A stretch of 64,000 nucleotides of DNA from CALMEC01 sp964628685 (GCA_964628685.1 CAZVNM010000003.1:62001-126000); one strand, 5' to 3'; positions 36,623 through 46,444 are shown, numbered from the stretch's first letter. Program-made: numbers and translations. The notes: generated from the sequence alone by a model not told the origin.

Positions 36623-37474
36623 TCAGGTGTCCGTACCGGTGCCGGTGCCCTTCGCCTGGCGGTGGTGGTCGTGCCAGACCGTCAGGTAGAGCCGGTGGGC
36701 GGTGATGACGATGGCCGCCCACGCGGCCGCCAACGCCCAGCCCGCGACGACGTCGGTCAACCAGTGGTGGCCCAGGTACACGCGGGTCAGGCCGATCACG
36801 AGCGCATAGACGACCACCAGGGCGCAGATGAGGATGCGCGCGCTCCGGGACCGCACGGTCAGAAGCAGCAGGTAGCCGATCACGAGCGCCAGCGCGGTGG
36901 CGTTGAGGGTGTGGCCGCTGGGGAAGGCCGGCGAGCTCTCGAACGGCGGCACCGCGTCGGCCACCGGCGGTCGCGACCGCCCGATCGCCCACTTGCCCGC
37001 GATCGTCATCCCCAGGGACACGACACCGGTCACCGCGATCACCACCAGCGGTTCGATGCTGCGTCGCCGCCACCACAGCCACGCCGCGGACAGGACGACC
37101 AGCAGCGGCAGCCCGTACTGCCCGCCCGTGTGGGTGATCCACGTGGCGGTGTCGGCCAGCCAGTCGGGGCGATGGCCCTTCATCCAGTCGAGCAGCGGAC
37201 GGTCCAGGGCGGCCAGCCCGTCGTCCTCCTCGGTGACCTGCTCGTAGACCTCGGCGGCGAGCGCCGTGGCGAGGATCGCAACCACGCCACCCAGGACCAC
37301 GGCGACGATGGCCGCCCGCCACGTGACCACCCACCGAACCCAGGAGCGTTCGACACCCGGGATGTCGGTCGCCCACGTCTCCAGCCGCCGGCCCCAGGTG
37401 CTGTGCCAGGTCGTGACGTCGCGGCCTCCGATCGAGTTGGATTCGGAATCGGCGGGCGGCGGGTTCAGACGCAT
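36623..37474 (-). CDS. PAP2-family membrane phosphatase
   Basis: 283 residues with about six membrane segments. The three phosphatase motifs are present: KWAIGRSRP, PSGH (nucleophilic-site His region) and TRVYLGHHWLTDV. Members remove phosphate from lipid phosphates, often undecaprenyl pyrophosphate, at the outer face of the membrane. An N-terminal cytoplasmic part of about 55 residues precedes the first helix. The ATG at 37474 follows CAGACT by seven bases. Confidence 0.9.
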   Translation of the reverse strand: MRLNPPPADSESNSIGGRDVTTWHSTWGRRLETWATDIPGVERSWVRWVVTWRAAIVAVVLGGVVAILATALAAEVYEQVTEEDDGLAALDRPLLDWMKGHRPDWLADTATWITHTGGQYGLPLLVVLSAAWLWWRRRSIEPLVVIAVTGVVSLGMTIAGKWAIGRSRPPVADAVPPFESSPAFPSGHTLNATALALVIGYLLLLTVRSRSARILICALVVVYALVIGLTRVYLGHHWLTDVVAGWALAAAWAAIVITAHRLYLTVWHDHHRQAKGTGTGTDT

Positions 37475-37712
37475 CGCGACAGTCTGCCGGGCGGAGGGGA
37501 CCATTCGCGACCGTGCCGGGGATCGACCGGCCTTCACGACGGGTGACATCGACGAACCCCAGGGGTCCACGAGTCACCGCCCGTGTCCGGCACCAGTGGC
37601 GCTGAGTGGCCACCGTGGCCGGGACCACCGGCCGGCGAGGCAGCCATCCAGTCGCCCTGGCAGGATCCACGGGCCCCGTTTCGCGGGGTGATCAACGTCG
37701 TCCGGAGGCCAG

Positions 37713-38648
37713 GTGAGCGCACGTATCGTCGGAGTGGGGCATCACCTGCCGGAGCGGGTGATGACCAACGATGAGGTCGCCCAACGGGTCGACACGTCCG
37801 ACGAGTGGATCACCCGCCGGGTCGGCGTGCGCAGCCGCCACGTCGCCGCACCCGATGAGACCGTGGCCGACATGGCGACCCGCGCCGGTGCCCGGGCGCT
37901 CGAGCACGCCGGCGTCGCGGCCGGCGACATCGACATGGTGGTGCTGGCCACGACGACCGCCAAGGACCGCTCACCCAGCAACGCCGCGCGCGTGGCGGGC
38001 GCACTCGGCATCCCCGGCCCCGCGGCGATGGACGTCAACACGTTCTGCTCGGGGTTCTGTTACGCCCTGGCCCTCGCCGACCACGCGATCACCGCCGGCT
38101 CCGCCACCACCGCCCTGGTGATCGGTTCGGACCGCTTCACCGACGTGGTGGACTGGAACGACCGGTCCACCTGCGTGCTCGTGGGTGACGGGGCGGGCGC
38201 CGCCGTCGTCGGCCGCAGCGACGACGCCGGCATCAGCCCGGTGGTCTGGGGATCGGATCCGTCCCTGGGTCAGGCGGTGCGGCTGGAGATGCCGAGCGAC
38301 CGGTTCGAGCAGGACGGCAAGACGGTCTTCCGTTGGGCCGTGGAGTTCATCCCCACCGTCGCCCAGCGGGTGTGTGAGCGGGCCGGCATCCGCACCGACC
38401 AGCTGGGCGGCGTGGTGCTGCACCAGGCGAACCTGCGCATCATCGACGGTATCGTGCAGCGCCTGGGCGCCGACGACGCCGTCATCGCCCGCGACGTCGT
38501 CACCTCGGCCAACACGTCGGCGGCGAGCGTCCCCGTGGCATTCAGCAAGCTGGTGCACTCGGGAGAGCTCACGAGCGGGACGCCGACGCTGCTGCTGGGT
38601 TTCGGCGGTGGCCTGGCGTGGGCGGGACAGGTGGTCGCGTCGCCGTGA
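37713..38648 (+). CDS. 3-oxoacyl-ACP synthase III-type (FabH-like) enzyme
   Basis: 311 residues of the thiolase fold with the KAS III triad: Cys112 in NTFCSGF, His237 in LHQAN and Asn267 in TSANTSAAS. FabH joins acetyl-CoA with malonyl-ACP at the start of fatty acid synthesis; relatives make other beta-keto products. With no other fab genes beside it, this could be a secondary KAS III. The GTG at 37713 has GGAGG upstream. A small membrane protein gene overlaps its stop. Confidence 0.88.
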   Translation: MSARIVGVGHHLPERVMTNDEVAQRVDTSDEWITRRVGVRSRHVAAPDETVADMATRAGARALEHAGVAAGDIDMVVLATTTAKDRSPSNAARVAGALGIPGPAAMDVNTFCSGFCYALALADHAITAGSATTALVIGSDRFTDVVDWNDRSTCVLVGDGAGAAVVGRSDDAGISPVVWGSDPSLGQAVRLEMPSDRFEQDGKTVFRWAVEFIPTVAQRVCERAGIRTDQLGGVVLHQANLRIIDGIVQRLGADDAVIARDVVTSANTSAASVPVAFSKLVHSGELTSGTPTLLLGFGGGLAWAGQVVASP

Positions 38649-38821
38649 CCCCGGACGGAGGCGAGCACCCGGGTGAGCCGCGTGACCGACGCGCGTGGCC
38701 GGTGCGCGCGCTGAATGCGGTGATGGCGCTGACGATGCTGTTCCTGTTGCCGGTCGTCGCCATGATCGTCGGTTGGCTGATCATCTTCTGGGGCCTCTTC
38801 GCCCTCTTCAGCCTGCGCTGA
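38645..38821 (+). CDS. Small membrane protein
   Basis: 58 residues; the GTG overlaps the previous stop (GTGA). A hydrophilic N-terminus is followed by a continuous hydrophobic region of about 35 residues (NAVMALTMLFLLPVVAMIVG, then WLIIFWGLFALFSL) that could form two helices. Unknown function; coupled to the KAS III gene. Confidence 0.55.
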   Translation: MTPDGGEHPGEPRDRRAWPVRALNAVMALTMLFLLPVVAMIVGWLIIFWGLFALFSLR

Positions 38822-38877
38822 CGGGACACAGAGCTCCATGAGGTGGATCACACACCGCTTTCAGGACCCTCACAGAT

Positions 38878-38887
38878 CCCCCCCCCC
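38878..38887 (+). repeat. Run of ten C residues
   Basis: The longest homopolymer in the window, about 60 bases before the likely start of the secreted gene at 38946 and inside its possible longer frames. Such tracts can slip during replication. Confidence 0.6.
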
Positions 38888-38945
38888 ACATCCCCACCCG
38901 GCGGGAGTAACGTCCGCGAGGACATCGGCGTCGTCAGCAGGTCAC

Positions 38946-40675
38946 ATGGCACGCGTCTCCCACCACGGATCGACCAACCGAGACCGTCGGACCCCGCAGA
39001 CTGCGGAGTGCTTCCTGTCTGCGCGCCGACACCCGCGTCGCCGAGGTGCGATCCGAGCGGCGCTGACATGCGTGCTGATCGTTGCTCTCGCGGGACCCGC
39101 GGCGGCACAGGTGCGCCTGGGGCCCGCCCGTGCGTTCCCGACCCAGGACCGGTTCGCGGCGGACGGGTTCGAACCGGCCGCGCTCAACGACCGGGGCGCT
39201 GCGGTGGCGACCGCAGCACGTTGGAATCGAGGCGGCACGACGACTCCCCTGGTGCGACAGCGTCCCGCAGCGCGGGGCAGTTGGAGTCCGGTGACGGCGC
39301 TGGCGCCGGCGGGCGACGCGGTGTCCCGACCGGTCGCCGCCATCAACCTCAACGGTCATGCCATCGCGGTGTTCGCTCGAAACGGCGTCCTCATGTGGTC
39401 CCGTCGAGGACCGCGACTGGGATGGAGCCCGGGTCGGTCCGTGGGCGCGGCGGTCACGATGGACGACACGATCCGGGTGTCGATCACCGATCGCGGGGCC
39501 GCCAGAATCGCCGTTCTGGGTCGGTCAGCGGCACCGGCCGCCGCAGGCTCCTGGACGGTCCGTACGTTCGACCAGACGCGGCCCCGGCGCTGACGATCCC
39601 GCCGTTTCGGATCCCCGACACGGGTATCGGGGGTGACCCGCTCGCCCTGGGGCTGGGTCCGCCCGTGATGGCGATGGGTCGCGCCGGAACCGTCGTCGTG
39701 GGCTGGACCGAGGCCGGGTCCCCGAGCGCGGTCAGGGTCGCCGTCAGGGCGGCGGACGCCGCGGGCTTCGCTCCCACCGAGACCGTGGCGACGGGGCACG
39801 ACGCGCTGATCGCGTCGGTGGCCGCGGGTGACGGAGAAACGGTCGCGGTCGGCTGGTGGGCGGGTGACGCGCCGGCCACACCCGGGCGTCCCGTGCGCGC
39901 GGTGGACGGGCGGTCGTGGGTCGCGCGACGCGGCATCGGCGACGGGGGATGGACGCAGCCCACGTCGCCGGGCATCGTTCCGCCGGCACTCGCGGTCGAC
40001 GCGGACGGCGCGGTGCTGGCCGCGTGGATGGATCCGACGAGTCTGCCCACCACGGTGACCGCCCGCGCGGCGGTGTTGGAGGCAGCGGCCACAGCATGGG
40101 TGGCGTCTCCGGCGCTCGGCACGCAGGACCCGGTCGATCCGGCCGCGACGATCTCGCAGGTGGCGATGTCGGCCGGACGCGCGATGGTCCACTGGTCCTC
40201 CCACAACGGTCCCGGCGACGACAGCACGGAGCTGTGGATCCGCGAACCCGACGGCGCATGGACATCGCGACGGATCAGCATCGCCCACCCGTGGGACCGC
40301 GTGAACGAGGGCGCGTCCTTCGCACAGTCGCCATCGGGGCACGCCCTGGTCATGGGCCCCGGATTCCTCGTGAGGAACCTCGACGCCCTGCCGACGCCTC
40401 CGGGCGCACGGGTGATCCACCCCGTCGCCCACCCGCGGGGGTCCGACGCGGTGATCCGGTTGCGGTTGAGCCTGCCGGCGCTCGTGACCGTCAGCGCGGC
40501 ACGCAGCATGACGTCCCCGGCGATTCGGACGCGTCGGACCCGGCTCGGCGCGGGGAGGCGGACGCTCCGCCTGGGACCGCTCCGGCGAGGCCGGTACGTC
40601 ATCCTCGTGACCGCCTGCCACTGGGCGCGCGGCTGCACACCCCTGCCGATCATCACGGAGGCGATCATCCGATGA
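38946..40675 (+). pseudogene. Secreted propeller-like protein, frameshifted
   Basis: The first frame gives a basic start and signal segment (AALTCVLIVALAGPAAAQ) and then repeat-like stretches (NDRGAAVATAARWNRGG, NLNGHAIAVFARNG) until a stop at 39593. A second frame carries on with the same style (GRAGTVVVGWTEAG, DGETVAVGWWAG, VDADGAVLAAWMD) to 40675. The frame change falls near 39575-39590, at a CCCC run; one inserted or lost base explains it. The repeats resemble those of beta-propeller secreted proteins. The start is uncertain: ATG 38946 is preferred, ATG 38838 is possible. Could be a real mutation or a sequencing error. Confidence 0.6.
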
Positions 40676-41952
40676 CCTGTCCCATCGGCACCCGCTCCGC
40701 GATCCATGGAGTCCTCGTCCTCTGTGGCGCCGCGCTCGCGGTCGGCCCGTCCACGGCGCCCGCGACGGACGCGTCGGGATGGATCCCGGTCGCGGCCACC
40801 GCCCAGGGGCCCCGCATCGATGCGCTCGCGGTCCACGCCGACCGCGGCCTGGTCCTGATGGACACGTACCGCGCCGGCTCGGCGCGCCACGCGGTCGCGA
40901 CCTTCCGCCGCAGCGGGACCGGCGCCGTTCGCACCGGCGTCGGCGACCTGGGGCTCGGCCCGTCGGTCGTGTTGGACGCGGTGGCGGACGGACGGGGCGG
41001 CTGGATCGTCCTCACCCATCCGACCGATGGCACCGCGGCGTCCCGGGTCACACGGCTCGGCGCGACCGGTCGCGTCGACCGCACGTTCGGCACGGACGGG
41101 TCGACGGTGTTCAACGCACAGAGCTCGGGACTGACCGTGGATCCGTGGGGACGGATCTGGGTGGTGGGCACCGTGTACCGCTCGAGCATGCAGTCGGAGC
41201 TCATCGCCGTGACACGGATCCGTCGCGGCGGCGAGCTCGACACCTCGTACGGTCCGCGCGGCACGCGGGAGATCGCGCTTCCGCGCGACCGGGTCGCCGC
41301 ACGTCTCGGCGTCGCCGAGCAGGACATCTCGTATGGGCCGTCACGGATCGCCGCCGCACCCACCGGTCACGTCGTCATCGCCGGCTCGACCTCGGCATCC
41401 GGCGTCGTGGGCGCGACGGGCTTCCTCACACGACTCACCCGCACCGGCGAGGCGGATCCGACGTTCGGCACCCAGGGCATCGAGTCCTACGGACCGATCC
41501 GACCCTCGAGCATCTCGTCGAACGGCATCTACGGCCAAGCGCTCGACGTCGAACCGCTCTTCGGGAACATCTACGTGGCCGGCGTTCCCGCACGCGACCC
41601 GAAGACCGTGGTCTGGAAGCGCACCGCGCGCGGCTCACGGTACGGCAGCTTCGTCAACCACGGCTGGCTGCGGCTGCACAACCTCACCCAGACCGAGCTC
41701 GTCGGCGCCACCTGCCACGGTGGTCTGTGGATCGCCGACCGCTCGGTGATCCAGATCCGCACCCGTGCGGGACGGTTGGACCGCCGCTTCAACCGCACCG
41801 GCGTCCTGCGCCTTCGCGACGCGGCCGGACTGCTGACGGTGCGCGCCGCCGCGTACGACCGCCGGTCCTGCCGGCTGACCGGTGCTCGGATCGAGCGGTA
41901 CGGGTCCGTGACCGGCGTGCGCGTGCAGTCGTTCGGCACCCCGCGACGCTGA
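40672..41952 (+). CDS. Secreted delta-60 repeat (propeller-like) protein
   Basis: 426 residues. A signal peptide (GVLVLCGAALAVGPSTAPA) precedes at least four repeats of the type G.LD..FG..G: GRVDRTFGTDG, GELDTSYGPRG, GEADPTFGTQG and GRLDRRFNRTG. Delta-60 repeats form extracellular beta-propeller-like domains of unknown binding role. The ATG overlaps the previous stop (ATGA), so both secreted proteins come from one transcript. Confidence 0.8.
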   Translation: MTCPIGTRSAIHGVLVLCGAALAVGPSTAPATDASGWIPVAATAQGPRIDALAVHADRGLVLMDTYRAGSARHAVATFRRSGTGAVRTGVGDLGLGPSVVLDAVADGRGGWIVLTHPTDGTAASRVTRLGATGRVDRTFGTDGSTVFNAQSSGLTVDPWGRIWVVGTVYRSSMQSELIAVTRIRRGGELDTSYGPRGTREIALPRDRVAARLGVAEQDISYGPSRIAAAPTGHVVIAGSTSASGVVGATGFLTRLTRTGEADPTFGTQGIESYGPIRPSSISSNGIYGQALDVEPLFGNIYVAGVPARDPKTVVWKRTARGSRYGSFVNHGWLRLHNLTQTELVGATCHGGLWIADRSVIQIRTRAGRLDRRFNRTGVLRLRDAAGLLTVRAAAYDRRSCRLTGARIERYGSVTGVRVQSFGTPRR

Positions 41953-41959
41953 CGACGTG

Positions 41960-42208
41960 TCACCCCGTGCCGTCCACCACCTGGATCGCGCGCTCCTGCC
42001 ATGCGCGGATGTCGTCGATGTCAGGACCGAAGATCGGCTCCTGGGTGAAGGTCACCGGTTCGCCGTCCAGGACCACCTCCCCCGTCACGCCGTCGCGCAC
42101 GTGGAGCGTGCCGACGCCATCGGACGTCTCCACCACCCAGACGTCGTAATGCTCGTCCAGCCGGGCCCTCCAGATCTCGCTCTCAGACGGTGCCGTGTGA
42201 TCGGACAT
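41960..42208 (-). CDS. Hypothetical small acidic protein
   Basis: 82 residues from the ATG at 42208, which has GAAGGGGGA upstream. RARLDEHYDVWVVETSDGVGTLHVRDGVTGEVVLDGEPVTFT suggests a small beta-barrel or sandwich. No family recognised. Confidence 0.6.
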   Translation of the reverse strand: MSDHTAPSESEIWRARLDEHYDVWVVETSDGVGTLHVRDGVTGEVVLDGEPVTFTQEPIFGPDIDDIRAWQERAIQVVDGTG

Positions 42209-42320
42209 GGCGCGCGTTCCCCCTTCGAGGTCGTCGCACCATCCTGCACCGGCTCGCCCCGAGGCGGCGGCGGCGGGTTCGGCAGTCACATCACATCGCC
42301 GACGCCACCCGAGCGTCGAT

Positions 42321-42326
42321 TACCCT
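42321..42326 (+). promoter_or_regulatory. TACCCT -10 box
   Basis: Six bases before the GTG at 42333; leaderless pattern. Confidence 0.45.
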
Positions 42327-42332
42327 TCGTCC

Positions 42333-42563
42333 GTGCGGAAGATCAGCGTCGCCCTCTCGGACACCGACCGTGACCGCCTGGCACGCCTGGCGGCGATGAC
42401 GGGCAGGTCGCAATCCGAGGTGATCTGCGATGCGATCGCCGAGTACGAAGAGCGCCGGATGTCGCGTGCCTTCGCACTGCTCGATCTGGGAGCACGCTCG
42501 GACGACGTCCGGTCCATCGCCGATGTTCCGGACGAGGAACTGCTGGCCGGTTTCGGCGAGTGA
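42333..42563 (+). CDS. CopG-type ribbon-helix-helix antitoxin
   Basis: 76 residues. The ribbon strand RKISVALSDTDRDRLARLAAMTGRSQSEVI is the RHH fold and the C-terminal part (RSIADVPDEELLAGF) is the acidic tail that antitoxins of this kind use to bind their toxin. The GTG start lies behind a TACCCT box. Its stop overlaps (GTGA) a short frame that looks like the start of a PIN toxin. Confidence 0.75.
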   Translation: MRKISVALSDTDRDRLARLAAMTGRSQSEVICDAIAEYEERRMSRAFALLDLGARSDDVRSIADVPDEELLAGFGE

Positions 42564-42620
42564 CGCTCCTGGTCGACGCCATGACACTCGTCGGGCGGCG
42601 TCCGAACCGAGCGCGCCGTT
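42560..42620 (+). pseudogene. Remnant of a PIN toxin start
   Basis: A GTG overlapping the antitoxin stop begins MTLLVDAMTLVGRR; MTLLVDA is the typical first strand of PIN toxins with the catalytic Asp. No PIN-like sequence follows, so the toxin appears deleted after about ten codons. Confidence 0.4.
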
Positions 42621-42653
42621 CGGATCTGGCCCGTGTCCCCGTGTCATCGTCCG

Positions 42654-42938
42654 TCAGCCCTCGTCGCGACCCGTCCGGATCGCGGTGCCGAACCCCCAGC
42701 CCGACAGGAGGCCCAGCACGTTCCCGACGCCCATCACGACCGCAAGACCCGCGTTCTCGCACGTTCCCTCGCGATGACAGCGTCCTGCGGATCGGTCGAT
42801 GAGGACAGCGCCGACCACCACGCCGGCCAGCAACACGACCACCACCGCGAGACCCGTCCTCGTCGTCATGCTCAGCCCGATGCCGATCGCGACGATGAAG
42901 GCGATGGCCCCGAACAGGGCCGCGAGCAACACGATCAT
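42654..42938 (-). CDS. Small membrane protein
   Basis: 94 residues with three hydrophobic segments (LLAALFGAIAFIVAIGIGL, TGLAVVVVLLAGVVVGAVL, GLAVVMGVGNVLGLLSG) and a short Cys-containing loop, GRCHREGTCEN. Function unknown. Confidence 0.55.
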   Translation of the reverse strand: MIVLLAALFGAIAFIVAIGIGLSMTTRTGLAVVVVLLAGVVVGAVLIDRSAGRCHREGTCENAGLAVVMGVGNVLGLLSGWGFGTAIRTGRDEG

Positions 42939-42965
42939 GCGCGCCCGGGTCGCACGCCCAGACGA

Positions 42966-42989
42966 CTCGGGGCGCCGAAGCGCCCCGAG
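42966..42989. terminator. Ten-pair GC hairpin downstream of nrdJ
   Basis: CTCGGGGCGC-CGAA-GCGCCCCGAG, a perfect stem about 45 bases past the nrdJ stop. A second hairpin GGCGCC-TCAC-GGCGCC (43003-43018) lies in between. Probably ends the nrdR-nrdJ transcript. Confidence 0.6.
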
Positions 42990-43031
42990 CGTCCCCCTGC
43001 CAGGCGCCTCACGGCGCCGTCACGGACCGAC

Positions 43032-45806
43032 CTACGAGCAGCCGCTCGTCGAGCCGCAGTTCTCGCACTTGTAGCAGCTGCCCGAACGGATCATCGTCCA
43101 GCCGCAGCTGGCGCAGATGGCCCCGTCGGTCTGCATGCGGAACGTGTACGCCCCACCCTGTGACGGCGAGAGCGGAAGCTCGGTCTGACCCGACGCGTGC
43201 CCCGTGGGCAGCGGCACGACGGTGCCGTTGTCGGTCTCCTCGTCGGGGGCGACCACCGTCTGGGTGGCCTCGGCACGGTACTCGTCGGTGATGATGCCGA
43301 CCATCCGCTTCTCCTCCTCCGAGAGGAACTTGCTGCCCAGCCAGCGGACCAGGTAGTCCACGATGGACTTGGCCATCGGGATCTCGGAGTTGCCGGTGAA
43401 GCCGGAGGGCTCGAAGCGCACGTGGGAGAGCTTGTCCACGAGCACCTGCAGCGGCATGCCGTGCTGGATGGCGAGCGACATGCAGATGGCGAGGGCGTCC
43501 ATGAGACCCGACACCGTGGAGCCCTGCTTGGCCATCTTGACGAAGACCTCGCCCGGGCTGCCGTCCTCGTACTTGCCGACCGTGATGTAGCCGTCGTGGT
43601 CGGCGATCGAGAAGTGGTGCGTGATCGCCTCGCGCTCGTCGGGCAGACGCCGGCGCACCGGACGGGCCGCCTGGGTGGGCTCGGGCATCGCCTTGCCGGT
43701 CGAGAGCGGCTGGGTGCGCTTGGAGCCGTCGCGGTAGATCGCGAGGGCCTTCACGCCCTCCCGCCAGGCCAGCATGTAGGCGGCCGAGATCTCCTCGGGG
43801 GTCGCCTCGTTGGGCATGTTGACCGTCTTGGAGATGGCGCCCGAGATGAACGGCTGCACCGCACCCATCATGCGGATGTGGCCGCTGGCGGCGATGGAGC
43901 GCGAGCCCTTGAGCGGGGTGAACGCGCAATCGAACACCTCGAGGTGCTCGTCCCGCAGGCCGGGCGCGCCCTCGATGGTCTCGTTGTCGTCGACGTACTT
44001 GACGATGGCGTCGGTCTCGGCCTCGGTGTAGCCGAGGGTGCGAAGGGCGCGCGGCACCGTGTTGTTGACGAGCTTGATGACGCCGCCGCCGACGAGCTTC
44101 TTGTACTTGACGAGGGCGATGTCGGGCTCGACGCCGGTGGTGTCACAGTCCATCATGAACCCGATGGTGCCGGTGGGCGCCAGCACGCTGGCCTGCGCGT
44201 TGCGGATGCCGTGCATGTCGATGCGCTCGACCACGTTGGACCAGGCCTCGCGCGCGGCGTCCACCAGGCCGGCATCGGGGACGAGGTTCTCGCGGATGTT
44301 CTCGACCTCGCGCTGGTGCATGCGCATGACGCCCTGCATCGGTCCGGCGTTGACACCGTAGCCCTCGAAGGGACCCATCCGCTCGGCAAGACGCGTGGAC
44401 ATCTCGTAGGCGCGACCGGTCATGAGCGCGGTGATGGCACCCGCGTAGGCGCGACCGCCGTCCGAGTCGTAGGCACGACCGTGCGACATGAGCAGCGCAC
44501 CCAGGTTGGCGTAGCCCAGACCCAGCTGACGGAACCGGCGCGCGTTGTCGCCGATCTCCTCGGTGGGGTAGCCGGACCGCGACACGATGATGTCCATCGC
44601 GGTGATGGTGGTGTCGATGGCCTGCTGGTAGTCCTCGATGAGGAACCCACCCTCGTCGTCCACGAACTTCATGAGGTTGAGCGAGGCCAGGTTGCACGCC
44701 GAGTTGTCGAGGTGCATGTACTCGCTGCACGGGTTGGACGCGTTGATGCGACCGCTGTTGGGGCACGTGTGCCAGCGGTTGATCGTGGAGTCGTACTGCA
44801 TGCCCGGGTCGCCGCAGACCCACGCGGCCTCGGCGATGTCGCGCATGAGGTCGCGGGCCTTCAGGTGGTCCATCGTCTCGCCGGTGGTGACCGACCGGGT
44901 GTGCCAGTCCTCGCCGGCCTCGACGGCCAGCATGAACTCGTCGCTGACGCGCACAGAGTTGTTGGCGTTCTGGAACTGGATGGACTGCCAGGCCTCGCCG
45001 TTGAGGCCCATGTCGTAGCCCATCTCACCCAGGGCCCAGGCCTTCTTCTCCTCGTTGGACTTGCAGTTGACGAACTCCCGGATGTCCGGGTGGTCGGCGT
45101 TGAGGATCACCATCTTGGCCGCGCGGCGGGTGGTGCCACCGGACTTGATGGCGCCGGCGCACGAGTCGGCGCCGCGCATGAAGCTGACCGGGCCGGAGGC
45201 GGTGCCGCCACCCGACAGGGCCTCGCGGGAGGAGCGGATGCGCGACAGGTTGACACCCGAGCCGGAGCCGCCCTTGAAGATGATCCCCTCCTTGCCGATC
45301 CACGACAGGATGGAGTCCATGGTGTCGTCCACCGAGAGGATGAAGCAGGCCGACGACTGTGGGTTCTCGCGGGTGCCCATGTTGAACCACACGGGCGAGT
45401 TGAACGCCACCTTCTGCTGCACGAGCAGATGGGTGAGCTCGGCGGCGAACGTGTCGCCCTCGGCCTCGTCGGCGAAGTAGCCCTCCTCGTCACCCCAGCG
45501 GCGCAGGGTGAGCACCACGCGGTCGATCAACTGCTTGACGCTGCGCTCACGGCGCGGCGATCCCAGCTGGCCGCGGAAGTACTTGGACGCCACCACGTTG
45601 GTCGCCAGCTGCGACCAGGCCGCCGGCACCTCGATGTCGTCCTGCTCGAAGACCGCCTGACCACCCTCGGCCTGGATGCCGGCCGAGCGGAGCTCCCACT
45701 CCACCTCGTCGTAGGGGTGCACCCCCGGGGTCGTGAAGTGGCGGCGCAGCGCAAGCCGGGCGCGGGAATCGCCGGTGGCCTGCTCGGCTGCGATCTGGGT
45801 GGCCAT
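43032..45806 (-). CDS. nrdJ: Vitamin B12-dependent (class II) ribonucleotide reductase
   Basis: 924 residues. Shows the class II layout: FNSPVWFNMG, FKGGSGSGVNLS, the active-site region NPCSEYMHLDNSACNLASLN, and DCDTTGVEPDIALVKYKKLVGGG. The C-terminal end carries a Cys-rich CASCG...CYKCENCG tail used for re-reduction or zinc binding. It converts ribonucleotides to deoxyribonucleotides using adenosylcobalamin, without oxygen. The ATG overlaps the nrdR stop as TGATG, so the two are coupled. Confidence 0.96.
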   Translation of the reverse strand: MATQIAAEQATGDSRARLALRRHFTTPGVHPYDEVEWELRSAGIQAEGGQAVFEQDDIEVPAAWSQLATNVVASKYFRGQLGSPRRERSVKQLIDRVVLTLRRWGDEEGYFADEAEGDTFAAELTHLLVQQKVAFNSPVWFNMGTRENPQSSACFILSVDDTMDSILSWIGKEGIIFKGGSGSGVNLSRIRSSREALSGGGTASGPVSFMRGADSCAGAIKSGGTTRRAAKMVILNADHPDIREFVNCKSNEEKKAWALGEMGYDMGLNGEAWQSIQFQNANNSVRVSDEFMLAVEAGEDWHTRSVTTGETMDHLKARDLMRDIAEAAWVCGDPGMQYDSTINRWHTCPNSGRINASNPCSEYMHLDNSACNLASLNLMKFVDDEGGFLIEDYQQAIDTTITAMDIIVSRSGYPTEEIGDNARRFRQLGLGYANLGALLMSHGRAYDSDGGRAYAGAITALMTGRAYEMSTRLAERMGPFEGYGVNAGPMQGVMRMHQREVENIRENLVPDAGLVDAAREAWSNVVERIDMHGIRNAQASVLAPTGTIGFMMDCDTTGVEPDIALVKYKKLVGGGVIKLVNNTVPRALRTLGYTEAETDAIVKYVDDNETIEGAPGLRDEHLEVFDCAFTPLKGSRSIAASGHIRMMGAVQPFISGAISKTVNMPNEATPEEISAAYMLAWREGVKALAIYRDGSKRTQPLSTGKAMPEPTQAARPVRRRLPDEREAITHHFSIADHDGYITVGKYEDGSPGEVFVKMAKQGSTVSGLMDALAICMSLAIQHGMPLQVLVDKLSHVRFEPSGFTGNSEIPMAKSIVDYLVRWLGSKFLSEEEKRMVGIITDEYRAEATQTVVAPDEETDNGTVVPLPTGHASGQTELPLSPSQGGAYTFRMQTDGAICASCGWTMIRSGSCYKCENCGSTSGCS

Positions 45807-46438
45807 CAGTGGGAATCCTCCTCATCGGTTGATGCATCGGTCGTCGCGGTGGTGGCGGACGCCGTCGTCGTGGCGAGACCGCCGGTGAGCGCCCTCAGGC
45901 GCCGACCGGGCCCCGGACGAACGGTGATCTCATCCATGGTATCGAACAGGTGTTCGTCGAGCGAGGCCTGTCCGCGCGGAAGCGGGGGCTCGCGCTCCAG
46001 ACGGGTGAGCTCCTCGCCGAACTCCTCCACGTCGCTGAAGCGCCGGTACACGGATGCGAAGCGCACATACGCAACCTGATCGATCTCCTTGAGCCGGCGC
46101 AGGGCGAGGTCGCCGATCAACTGGCTGGACGCCTCCTGGCGCAGGCGGTTGCGGAGCTCGGCCTCGATGTCGCGCACCGCCATGTCGAGCAGCTGCGTGC
46201 TCACCTGCCGCTTGTGGCAGGCCCGCTGCAGCCCCGACAGGAGCTTCTGGTGGTCGAACGGCTCACGCTCGCCGGAGGACTTGATGACGATGACCGGCAT
46301 CTCCTCCACGCGCTCGTAGGTGGTGAACCGGGTGCCGCACCCGGCGCACTCGCGCCGGCGGCGGATGGCGTCCTTGGCGTCGGACACACGGGATTCGACC
46401 ACACGGTGGTCAGGGTGTTCACAGAAGGGGCAGATCAC
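45806..46438 (-). CDS. nrdR: Transcriptional repressor NrdR
   Basis: 210 residues. An N-terminal zinc ribbon (CPFCEHPDHRVVESR, then CAGCGTRFTTYER) is followed by an ATP-cone domain (VIKSSGEREPFDHQKLLSGL). NrdR binds NrdR boxes and represses ribonucleotide reductase genes when (d)ATP is high. It has about 50 extra Gly/Thr/Ala-rich residues at the C-terminus compared with the usual 150-residue form. The GTG at 46438 lies six bases after TAGCGT with no ribosome site, suggesting a leaderless mRNA. Confidence 0.95.
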   Translation of the reverse strand: MICPFCEHPDHRVVESRVSDAKDAIRRRRECAGCGTRFTTYERVEEMPVIVIKSSGEREPFDHQKLLSGLQRACHKRQVSTQLLDMAVRDIEAELRNRLRQEASSQLIGDLALRRLKEIDQVAYVRFASVYRRFSDVEEFGEELTRLEREPPLPRGQASLDEHLFDTMDEITVRPGPGRRLRALTGGLATTTASATTATTDASTDEEDSH

Positions 46439-46444
46439 GACGAG

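Noticed and set aside
43197..46079. A 960-codon open frame opposite nrdJ and nrdR
   Set aside because: Antisense shadow of two clearly conserved genes.
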